Assembly (NCBI GenBank): GCA_019918135.1
Contig: WBZZ01002895.1
Coordinates: forward strand, 45,001 to 109,000
Origin: Paulinella micropora
Taxonomy: Eukaryota; Cercozoa; Imbricatea; Euglyphida; Paulinellidae
Length of the DNA stretch: 64,000 nucleotides
Reading direction: 5' to 3'
The position numbers and the translations under genes were made by a program. The notes beneath the pieces were generated by a model that was not told the origin of the DNA, made no database searches, and was given only the letters and a program-made list of their open reading frames with translations. Of the stretch, positions 9,903 to 19,507 are shown piece after piece; positions within the stretch are counted from its first letter, which is position 1, and every line of letters starts with the position of its first letter.

Positions 9903-11800
9903 TGCTCAACACCCCGACACCTCTACAACAACCACTCCTGCCCTCACAACCTCACGAGACACACAACGTGTGCAACCCTCACCATTGCAACCAAAACCCT
10001 CGCAAGTGAAAGAGAAAGAGAAACGGAAAAGTGAGAAACCGACACCCACACCCCCTCAGAACTCAAGACAATCAAAGAACGAAACACCACGTCCCACTAC
10101 ACTCACTCCTAAGAGCCACACCACAGGCCCACTAACCACTAGTTGTACTGGGCTGAACTGGAAGGGACAACAGTGTGGAGTTAAGTTTGGACAGGGGGGG
10201 AGTTGGGGCAAGGCGGGTGAGGCAGCAAAGAGGCTAGTGTATGCAGACTTATGTGGTTATCATGCCCGTCAAGACCCACTATTCCCTGACATTGACCTAG
10301 CACAAGACCCTTCACGTCGCCCACGCCCTTCCCGTGATTATCCGTCTGAGAGTGAGATGATAAGCATACTGAGAGAGAGGGAGGGAAAGGGGGCGAGTGC
10401 ACAGCAAATCTCGCAAAAAGATACGGCAAAACCTGTGAAGAAAAACTCGCTAAGTCCCGCAAATATCGGAGAAAAAGACAAGGAAAGTGTCGAAAAACCA
10501 GGTAAGAAAGGAGTTAGTGCAGATTCACGGAATGATGCTGTTTCGCCAGGGAAAGAGGCAAGGACCGGCGGGACTAGAGCTGGAAAAGAGATGGCATTTG
10601 ATGAGGCTGATGAGCGTGTAGGAGGGACAAGTGAAGGCAAGTCTTGGCCACCATCGCTACTATCGCAAGGTCCGTCTCCTTTGGACAGAGTAGGAGGCAG
10701 TGTAGAGTCACAGACAGAGCAGACAAGCGAGACACACACACATGAAACACCTGTGGGGAAGAGCAGTAAAAGAGGCACAGAACACGGAAAGGTAATAAGC
10801 TTTGAAGACTTTAAGAGAATAATTGAACAGCTGAACAACCTGTGTGTTTTGGATGATGAAACGGGAGATGTTGTGATGATGACAAAGAAGGAAGGAGAGA
10901 GAGTAGCAGAGGCAGATGGACTGTTGACAGATGTGTTTTGGGCGGTGAACGAAGTATTTCTGAAGCATGCAGCAGGCACACCACAAATCACAAGAGAGAC
11001 AGTCATAGAGAAGAGAGCAGCAAGAACCACTCAGAGTGCAAAAGCTAAGGAAAGAGCTAAGTGGGAGTGTGAGTTCAGACACAGTGAAGGACATCCAAGA
11101 CCTGAGAAGACGGAAATAGCTAGGTTGCTATATGCGATAACGAAGGGAGCAGAAAAGATAGTAGTGAAAGAGGGTTTGTCTTACGACCCGGACGGCAAAG
11201 AGAACGAGTTTTACACAGAGCTGTTAGGAATAATAGACTATGGAATACTCGACTTAGCTAAGAACCACGACAATCAATTTGCTCTTTTCATCGTACGATC
11301 GATGCCCCACCTTATGAAGATTTGGCATGAGGTAGAAGCGAGAGGGGTTACACTGAACGCACTTTTGCGGAAGTTACACTCAGGAGATGCATACAAGCTC
11401 TTCAGTCCAGAACAGGCAGCAGCGAGAAAGAGGGAGTTTGATAGGAAGAGACGGGAGGTAGACGGACACTCAGACATGGAGGAGGATGATGAAGAGTTTG
11501 ACCCAGAGAACCTAGAACACTCCAGAACCTCCGAGGAGATGAGGTCAGGAATTCCCATAAGCTTTAAATCGTATTGCGAGGCACGAGAAGAGCTTGATTG
11601 GATGTATGAGGAGAGATTTGAGAAGAGAATAAAGAACAAAGCCCAAGGGAAAGGGAGTGAGGAGGAGGATGAAGAGGCAGATCACAATCTCATGGTAGAC
11701 GATAGCGAGACGGTAGGACAGTCTGTGCAGTCCTTGTTGAAATCTCTGCAGCAAGCTGCCGCTGCCAACCAGGCCGCCTGCCTCGAAGTGGTGGTTGCTT
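9802..11800 (+). pseudogene. Second protein of the Gag-like element, cut at the virus junction
   Basis: This long frame overlaps the end of the Gag-like frame, starting in a G-rich homopolymer. The product begins with a Pro/Thr-rich stretch, has a short Cys/His segment near LNWKGQQCGVKFG and CGYHARQ, a Lys/Glu-rich middle, and a helical C-terminal third with FEDFKRIIEQLNNLCVLDD and YTELLGIIDYGILDLAKNH. I recognise no family and no retroviral enzyme motif. The same frame runs on for about 270 bp into the GC-rich virus-like DNA, so its true C-terminus is missing. Together with the upstream frame it forms one truncated mobile element. Confidence 0.4.
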
Positions 11801-11870
11801 GGAAGCCATATCTCCTCCCGGCAGACCTCCCGCCGACGCCGCACCCTTCACACCTCTGGTTCGACGAACT
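11700..11870. other. Left junction of the virus-like DNA
   Basis: Somewhere in this interval the sequence changes from the A-rich coding style of the Gag-like element to the GC-rich style that continues to 60.4 kb. Two frames stay open across it: the Gag-element frame and the first virus-like gene. Neither has a natural end or start here, as expected for a breakpoint inside both. Confidence 0.55.
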
Positions 11871-12941
11871 AAGGCGGGCCTCCAGATTTTCATTGGCCGA
11901 GAATTCTACCTCAGCCTGTTCCGCTTCGCGGCCGCCACCGGCCTCCGCAACTCTGTCCTGGTGCGCCTGCCTACTGCCGAGCTGTTTCCGCACGTTCCGT
12001 CGCGGGCGCTCACCCGCGCCCTGCGTGGGCTCGACGGACGCCGCGCGCTGGACGCTCTGCGGCGGTTTTTGAGGGAACCGCTGGACCGCAGGCTCGCCGA
12101 GGACTGTCCTTTAATCATCGGCTGCGACTCTTCGACGCGAGCCCGGTTGTGCGCTAGGCTGACCATGTTTGAGTTCTTGGCACGTTGTTCCGCAGCGGAC
12201 GGTACCTTTGACGCTGGCGCCCTCCATCAGCAGCTGGAGCTGCACGGTCAACTGTTGATTTGTACCGAGGGCGCGCACTACTGGCAAGTCCCGCCACATA
12301 TCGCGTCACCGCGGTTCGTGCCCTTTGAAAGTTTGTACCAACTGCGCAGACAACGGGGCATCGACCTGCGGAAGCTGTTTCGAACCAGGACGAGTCGGGA
12401 CTACGACCAGGACGAGCCCGTCGGTGCCGCTTACGGCCTGCCGCGGCGCGCGCGCTACTGGTTTGCCAAGGCCTGGCTCGACGCACGGGACAGGCAGGTG
12501 GCCCTGGGCTTTCTGTCTATTTTGGACCCCGCTACCGGCTCACTGGGCGCGCCCCCGACGCTAACCGTTCTGCGCCAGATCCTGCTGGAGCTGCGATTCT
12601 TCGGAGACACCCACGGCTGGCTGCGGGACGACCTTGCGGAGCCGGAGGATCTGCCAGAGTACAGGCGCGCGCGCGAGACACTGCCGGCTCTACAGCGCCT
12701 GCTGCGTCCGCTGAACAAAAGTCTCAAGAAACGAGCCATTGCGCTATCCGCGCAGTGGATCCCCTTTTTGCTAGATGACTGCCTGCGGCGCGCCCTCAAG
12801 CACGTCCTGGGCTTCGTGCTGAACGACCGGGCGCGGGTCATAGAGTGCGAGGTCGCCAAGTACGAGGACAAACAGCGCCACAAGCGCCGCCGTACAGCCA
12901 CGATTGTCGGGCAGTGCGTGAATGCATATTTTTTCTTTTAG
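11802..12941 (+). pseudogene. Virus-like protein of unknown function, 5' end lost at the junction
   Basis: A frame of about 380 codons with strongly GC-rich, Arg/Leu/Ala-rich coding. There is no ATG at its beginning; the first in-frame ATG lies well inside, near 12165. The N-terminus was therefore probably left behind at the junction. No known domain is visible. The C-terminus is basic (QRHKRRRT), which could serve as a nuclear localisation signal. A possible polyadenylation signal follows 26 bp after the stop. Codon style matches the other genes up to 60 kb. Confidence 0.5.
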
Positions 12942-12966
12942 TTACAGGCCCGTTTCAAAGTTTTTT

Positions 12967-12972
12967 AATAAA
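12967..12972 (+). terminator. Polyadenylation signal AATAAA
   Basis: AATAAA lies 26 bp after the stop of the preceding gene, in a T-rich stretch, as expected for a eukaryotic or nuclear-virus 3' end. Confidence 0.45.
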
Positions 12973-13161
12973 AAATTGCTACGTATCTTGAAAGTGTTTT
13001 CCCAACTTTTTTTCTAGTTTGTTAAATCATCATCCCAAAAAAAAGAACAAGAAAAAAAAAGAAAGGGGAGGTGCATGGAAAGAGGGAGGGAGAGGGGGGC
13101 AAGAAAGAGGCAGTAGTCAGGGGGGGAAGAACTGTCTCCCTGCTAGCTCCCTTCCTCTGAT

Positions 13162-14172
13162 TTAGTAGCGGTTGAGAGATTCTTGAGAAATCAGAGGGCC
13201 GAACTGTCGACTTCCCACCTGAATAGGCTCGACCGCAGCCTGCCAGAGCCTGTGCCACTGCAGTATCGACCAAGCCGGCGCAGCCTCAGCAGAGGCCTTT
13301 GGCACTGTCGTCGCTGTTTTACCTTCTTCCTGAACCCTGAAAGCCTCGCTTGCTTGCACGGTGGAGTAGAATTCGGTGAGTGCTTGGTTTAGTATTTTCA
13401 TTCCTGGGTAGGTCTCGGGGCATTTAGGGCAGCTTACTACACTCTTGAGGATGTAATATAAGTAGACACAGGCAAAATATTCGCCCTTGGACGACGCGGG
13501 ACGTTCTGGAGGGTTCACTGGCGATTTGGGCTGGGACTTTGCAATTTCTTTGGCCTTTGTCCTGTTATAGTGTATAACCTGTTCATGAGGAGGAAAAACC
13601 CAGCCCGACTTGAGCCTCTTTTCCGCTTGATAGTACGAGTCGATCTCCGCCATTAGCTCCAGGCTCCTGACAATGTTCTTGACGTCGCCATGCTTAAAGG
13701 CGCCCTTGCCAAGCATTGCTTTACGCCAGTTAGGGTCTTCGCGCGCTGCTTGGGGTGCGCTGCACAGCAGCTGCAAGTAATGAATTATAACTAACGGCCG
13801 CAGGTTTGCTTCTGCTTGTAATTTTGCCGGCAGAGGATACACAAATCCGTGCTTGTTTAAACTCTCAAGGCTCCGCTCTTTCTCTTCAGTTTCAAAAAAC
13901 TCCAGGTCAGCATCTACGATCAGCGGGCGCAGATCTTTGCCTACCATGATGTTGTTGTGACTGACATCTGTCCAAACGAGTTTGGGCACCATAGTCGAGC
14001 CTCCCTTTCGGTCGTGACAAATGAACCTCTCGAGAGTCTCCTGAGTTTTGAAAGCTTCGATTCTGGGCCAGACCGAGCTGTCTCTCAGTGTCAGAGACAG
14101 GTGATCAACAAACTCTATGGTAACAAACACCAGAGTATTCTCGTCCATGTCTTCTTTAACTTTGAAACTAGA
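13162..14172 (-). pseudogene. Kinase-like protein, C-terminal part (split by a DNA transposon)
   Basis: The frame contains WTDVSHNNIMVG, which matches a protein-kinase-type catalytic loop (D-x4-N), followed by PLIVDADLEFF, which occupies the place of the DFG segment. The spacing and wording resemble FunK1-like and aminoglycoside-phosphotransferase-like kinases more than classical Ser/Thr kinases. The upstream part of the same gene lies 8.85 kb away at 23023-23496; the DNA transposon at 14173-23018 sits between them, with a TAGA target duplication on either side. A Ser/Pro-rich tail follows the kinase core. The substrate is unknown. Confidence 0.5.
14169..14172. repeat. Target-site duplication, left (TAGA)
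   Basis: The TAGA immediately outside the left inverted repeat equals the TAGA at 23019-23022 outside the right one. Confidence 0.7.
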
Positions 14173-14395
14173 AACTATGGATTCACAAAAATGTAATGTC
14201 ACGTTTTAAGTCTATTCAAGTCTCTTTAAGTCGAGTTTTTCAAAATATAAAGAAAACATGCAGGATCTTTTACAACAGCTGGAATTCGATAAAAAAACAT
14301 TTAATTTAATGATAATTAACGTTATTTCAATGAAAAAAATGAGTTGGAAGGTGTAAGTCTGACTTGGCAGTGCGTGCCGGACGACCGCTCCCCAC
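14173..14395 (+). repeat. Left terminal inverted repeat
   Basis: This matches the reverse complement of 22797-23018, best over the outer 60 bp and with recognisable blocks (TTCAAAATATAAA, GGAAGGTG) farther in. An incomplete second copy of its inner part lies at about 14403-14590. Confidence 0.8.
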
Positions 14396-14402
14396 CACCC
14401 GA

Positions 14403-14595
14403 GTTGAGCTTTTCAAAATATAAAGAAAACATGCAGGATCATTTACAACAGCTGGAATTTGACGAAAAACATTTAATTCAATAATAATTAAACTTTATTT
14501 TAATAAAAAAATTATTTACAAACTTGAAGTGATAGGTTGAAGTTGACTTGAAAATGCAGGCCGATCGCTCCCGACCCCGCCCCCCCCTCACCCAA
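14403..14595 (+). repeat. Subterminal copy of the inverted-repeat interior
   Basis: TTTTCAAAATATAAAGAAAACATGCAGGATC and the following sequence repeat 14237-14400, giving the left end two tandem subterminal units. Such repeats commonly serve as transposase binding sites; that role here is inference. Confidence 0.6.
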
Positions 14596-14871
14596 GTACC
14601 GCACTGATCCTTAAAATAATCAGAACTAAATAAAAACAATTGAATTAAGTAATAATAAATCATTTACAGTGACATTTATTTATCATAACTACGTCACTAT
14701 ATTCAGTATAGTCTAACTATCTAGAAAAAAAAAGAAAAAGTACCGCACTGATCCTTAAAATAATCAGAACTAAATAAAAACAATTGAATTAAGTAATAAT
14801 AAATTATTTACAATGACATTTATTTATCATAACTACGTCACTATATTCAGTATAGTCTAACTATCTAGAAA
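14596..14871 (+). repeat. 144 bp tandem repeat, two copies
   Basis: GTACCGCACTGATCC begins at 14596 and again at 14740. The 144 bp units are nearly identical, include TTATCATAACTACGTCAC, and end before the coding part. Confidence 0.85.
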
Positions 14872-15088
14872 GAAAATTTCAAACGCTTCCCGTTAGGGGT
14901 ATCAAAAAGTCACAGAATATATATATGTAAATATGATAGAAATGTAAGGGGAAAGGGAAAAGAGCAAGTGAAAATTTAAAAACGATTTGGAAAAGTAAAA
15001 CTCTAACTTAATGTTTGGGCGTGTGACTGAGTGAGCCCCCCCCCCCCCCCCGCCCCCAACGCCCCACGTGCTCACTCAAGCACAGATA

Positions 15089-18075
15089 TTATTTCCGCGT
15101 TGCAAGGTATTGCAAATAAGAGTTATTCTGTGCTTGCGTATGCACCAGAAAGGCATTAGCTTGCTGTGAGCTAGAGGCTAAAAAAGCGGCAAGATCGCCG
15201 CTGTTCGCAGATGCCACCACAGCTTGTTGGGGCTGTACATTAAACTGAGGTAGCGGTGCAGCTGCAGCCTGATTCGGTTGAGGCTGCAAATGCTGAGGTA
15301 GTACAGACTGATCTGGTTGAGGCTGAACAACAACCTGCTGCGCTACCGGCTGCGCTGGGGGGGAAACGGCTGGGGCATCTGCTGAGTCCCACCGTACCCG
15401 CCATACTGCTGGCTCCCACCGTACCCGCCAATGTTGCCTAGTTTCACACATTCCTTGTTTATTACAGAGTGAGATGCGGACATCATGTTAATGTTCAAGA
15501 AGGATGCAGACATCATCTTACCTTCTTGAACATTAACATGATGTCCAGGCTGCTGCGTCTGAAACTGCCCACCGTGCATGCCACCAGGCTGCTGCATGAC
15601 ACCAGGCGTCTGAAACTGCCCACTAGCTGGCCAACCTTGCAAAAAGAAGATAATGTATTTAGGAGATGGTGGAATGGGGTGGGGAGGGGAGGGGGAAAAG
15701 CGTACTAATTTACCGGGTTGAAACAAATAAAGTTGCTCAGGAGGGATGTTGGCTGGAGGCTGCTTGCATAATGAGGCGACCGAAGCTGCACCAAAATGTT
15801 CCAAGCAGTTTTTGGAAGTCCCGGCCCTTCTTCCGGCAAGCGTTGGCTAACCGCTGCACTTCCTTTGCGTACGCGTTGTTGGCTGGATCTACAGCGGCCG
15901 CTTTAACAGAATCACAATACGAAAGCCGCGCATTTTTACAGAAAGCGCAGATACAATACCACTTGTGATTTCCCACCTTCCACAGCCCACATTTGATTTC
16001 ATCATCCGTTGGTGTGTACGGTGGCGGCCTCCGAATCCAGCCCTTCTCAGGTTTATTTTTGCTCACAGCCTTACTCTTCACCTCGGATTCCTGATCGTCT
16101 TCCTCGGTACCCTCCCCTTCCTCATCGCCGAGCGACGTTTCCGACATCTCCACAAGTCTCGCGGCTGCTTTCAGCGCGGCCTTGCCTGCTTCTTGGCCTC
16201 CTTCGCTTCTTTTTCCGCAGCCTCTCTCATTTGTTCAGCAAATGATTTCATTTCGAAAAGGGGCTTGAGTTCTTTTGCTGGCAAGTCGGATGCGTAAGGT
16301 TTTATATACCCAAGGTACTCGGCCTCAAACTGCCAGTCCTCAATCTGTCTGAAGGGCATATCCAAATCCAGCAGGCAGAACCTCATGATGCATAACTGGA
16401 ATGGGGTGGGAAAACCATCCACTTTCCTTAATACCAACAGCTTTCGTTCACTAATTTTGACACTTTTCCTCAACTTCGACGCTTTTCCCAAAATACCGAC
16501 AGGCCCGAAGACAATGACCTCTTCCGCAGGCTCATCGGGCTTTAATTCGTTCTTGTTGAGGAACGCAACACATCGTTCGGGCTACATAAGAGCGCCATCT
16601 GCCCCCTTTCTTTGAATCCATGACATCCGTGTCAACAAAGTCAGCAGCCATTTGTGACCAGGGCTATTTTTAGCAAAGAGAGTCTGCCCCTTGCAATACT
16701 GAACCTCGTTCCCGTCCCTGTCCCAGAATTGATATTGCTCGTTGCTCAAAACCGTAAAATGCAATCTGTCTGCAGAAAACCCCGGCTTGATATCCACTCC
16801 ACCCTCGGGAAGCGGTGGGGTGAGCGGCGACTTAGGGGGGGACGGTAACTTAGTGGGGGGCGGCGACTTAAGGGGGGACGGCGACTTAGGGGGGGACGGC
16901 GACTTAGGGGGGGACGGCGACTCGAATTGAAAGTTAATGTCATCAACATTTGGCGTAGGTGGGGTGGGTGGACGGTGACTTAGTGGGGGACGAACGAAAG
17001 TGTCAGCAAAACGATCCCTGCCCAAGTCCGCCCGCTTGAATTTCACAGAAGCCAAAGGGTCGAAAACAGAATCCACTCCCTTCCAAGCGGCAAGTGGGTT
17101 TGAAGAAGGGGGGTCGAGTGTTTTGGCGGGATCGGTAGAAGATTTGATTGGAATAGACACTTCCCCGGTTGAATCTAACACATCTGCCGTCTCCCCATCG
17201 CTCCCTTTCTCTCCCTCTTTCTTTCCCTCTGTTCTGATTTTCTTTTCTTCTTCTTGTTTTCTGATTCTTTCTCTCTCATTGATCTTGTCTGTATGAGTTC
17301 TTTCTGCTTCTGTCTGAACATACATGCTTTTTTTCTTTCTTGTCTTCTTCACTGCCGGTGTATCTTTTTCTCCATCTTTTTTCTTTCCACCTTTTTTCTC
17401 TCCCTTCTTTGCTCCTTTCTTCCGTCCTTTGTTTGCTGCATTCCTTTTCTGCTTCTTATTCTTTACCCTCTTTCTCTTCCCCGCTCCCTTTCCCTTTCCT
17501 CCTCTCCCTCCCTCCCCTTTTTTCCCAGTATCCTTCCACTCTTCTTCTTCTTCTTCTTCTTCTTCTTCTTCTTCTTCTTCTTCTCCTTCCTCTTCATCTC
17601 CTTTCTTCGCTCCCCCATTCCTCCCGCTGCTGGCTTGCTTCTGTCTTTTGGCTGCTGACTTCTTTCTTTGTTTTTTTTCTTTCTTCTTTCCTTTTTCTTT
17701 CTTCTCCTCATCAATTTCTTCATCTTCTTCCATTTCTGGCTCAAGTCTCATTCTCTCCTTCCTCTGTCTATTCCCTCTCCGCACCTCCTCACTCTCTGGC
17801 TCCTTTGGAGCTTTTCCCCACATGGACTGTTTTCCTGGGTGCCCTGCATTGTCAAAGTACTGCACCATGTGCACAGACAGGAAACCCAGCGTATTAGCAT
17901 TTGGGATGGTTACGAGGCAGGATAGACCGACCCAATCGTCTTTCTGACGCAATTCCTCGTCCGGCTTCCAGTCTTGACTTTTGTCATTCATCTCTACCAG
18001 CCAAAAAACTTTGTGAGTTTCGTCTCGTCTGTACGCCAACAACTTAGACACATCCTTGCCCTTCTTGTTTTCCAT
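15089..18075 (-). pseudogene. Large charged accessory protein of the DNA transposon
   Basis: The frame starts at 18075 (MENKKGKDVSKLLAYRRDE). An N-terminal globular stretch is followed by a long Lys/Glu-rich region with a Glu run, a Ser-Pro-Pro-Lys repeat segment, then DPLASVKFKR and a C-terminal part with HKWYCICAFCKNARLSYC. It ends in a Gln/Pro-rich tail. An in-frame TAG at 16582-16584 and a frame change near 16165-16200 interrupt it. A GT-AG intron at 15636-15713 (78 nt) is likely, and another may follow. The gene lies opposite the transposase gene and shares a short motif with it, so the two proteins may act together. I know no homologous family. Confidence 0.5.
15481..15543. repeat. Perfect 23 bp inverted repeat, 17 nt loop
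   Basis: CATCATGTTAATGTTCAAGAAGG at 15481-15503 is exactly complementary to 15521-15543. It lies in the Gln-rich end of the accessory gene, beside a possible splice donor. It could be a local inverted duplication. Confidence 0.85.
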
Positions 18076-19441
18076 CTGGACTGGCCAGCAAGAACCAAAA
18101 ACAACTGCAGCACTACTTGCGTGTCCTCGTCAGCGCAAAATGTGACCTGCGCCGGTTACGGGCAAAGAAAAGCGGCAACGACCGTATTTTTCGGCACGCA
18201 AAGAACTCTTATCTTGACGCCTTCTACATGTCCTTCTCTCTTCTCTTCTGTTGTTTCTGATCCATTTTGCTTGCTTTTTTATCACAGACCTTTATTTCAT
18301 CATATTACAAGTCTGTGATAAGTTTGTTTCTTTTTTTTTGCTTTCCTTGCAATGTATGTATAGGAAAACAACCAAAAATCCCAAATTTGCGCAGGAAATT
18401 GTCGCTCTCTCTTTTCTTCTGTTGTTTCTGATCTTTTTTTTTTTTTGCTTTTTTATCACAGACCTTTATTTCATCATAGTACAAGTCTGCGCTAAGTTTG
18501 TTTCTTTTTCATTGCTTGCCTTGCAATGTATGTATAGGAAAACAACCGAAAATCCCAAATTTACGCAGGAAATGGTTTTTCTTTTCATTTGTTTTTATCC
18601 AGCTACACTCCCAAAAGCGTTTATGTACTCTCACGAGATAGAACACATGTTTAGGAAGGTCTGTGTCAATTTTTTGTTCAATGTAATGTATTACTTTCTG
18701 TAAATACTGTCCCACAATTTTTTTGGTTCAGATTGCGCTGCGCACGTTTCTTCCGGTGGAAACGTGGCCCCTGAGGCTGGTTAGCTCCTTTACTGATCAC
18801 AGAGTTAGGTATCCTAGGTGTCAAGCTCTGACAAACACTATTTTTGTATGTCTGTACCTATTTTGTCTCTTAGAGTTGTGGAAGTCATACCTGCGGAGCG
18901 CAGATTTTTGTTTTCCAGTCCTACATCTTGCACGTCGAACAGGATGGTACTAGAAATGTAACTCAGACTTGACTAATCATGTAATAAAACTTTCTGCCTA
19001 TTCTTCTTTCTTTTATATAATCTTTTGTGTTTTTTAGACTGAGTCAACCACCTGACCGCTGAATTCCTGCGTACTTGTTGGTCTGTGCTCTCCTCATCAT
19101 TCCATGCTAGTTTATCATTCTAACCTTGCACAGACTTCCATTTACTTGTTCTCTAGCTGTGAATAATAACCCATTTGCCTATTAAGCGTTGTTTTTTCAT
19201 TTCTAGTTAAAAAAGCTGTGCTGCGCAGCCCCCCCCCCCCTCTTCTCTCTTCTCTTTCTCTCTTCTATCTCTATCTATCTCTCTCTTTCCTCTTTCTCTC
19301 TTTCTCTCTCTATCTATCGATCTATCTATCTGTCTATCTGTCTATCTATATATCCATTTTTTTCAGTGTATGTGTACATGTATGCAATGTTACGCATGTA
19401 TACGTATGCATGCAAATATGCACGCATAGGTACTCTACTAG
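18076..19441. other. Intergenic region between the divergent transposon genes
   Basis: No gene is visible. A segment of about 170 bp is tandemly duplicated (about 18238-18400 and 18410-18580), sharing TCACAGACCTTTATTTCATCAT and GTATAGGAAAACAACC. A pyrimidine-rich run with (CTAT)n lies at 19230-19360. Promoters for both flanking genes should lie here. Confidence 0.55.
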
Positions 19442-19507
19442 ATGCGTTTCACTTTGCCATTGTTGTTGGGACTTGCGCCCGCATTTATATGCCTGCAAAG
19501 CTTCTCT

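Noticed and set aside
10338-11100. Minus-strand frames opposite the Gag-like element
   Set aside because: Compositional shadows of the Ser/Thr/Lys/Glu-rich plus-strand frame, with no motif.
16009-16300. Plus-strand frames opposite the accessory gene's Cys-containing part
   Set aside because: No motif, and the opposite strand has continuous coding character.
17254-17947. Plus-strand Ser/Phe/Leu-rich frames
   Set aside because: They are antisense to the Lys/Glu-rich accessory protein and reflect its GAA/AAG codons.
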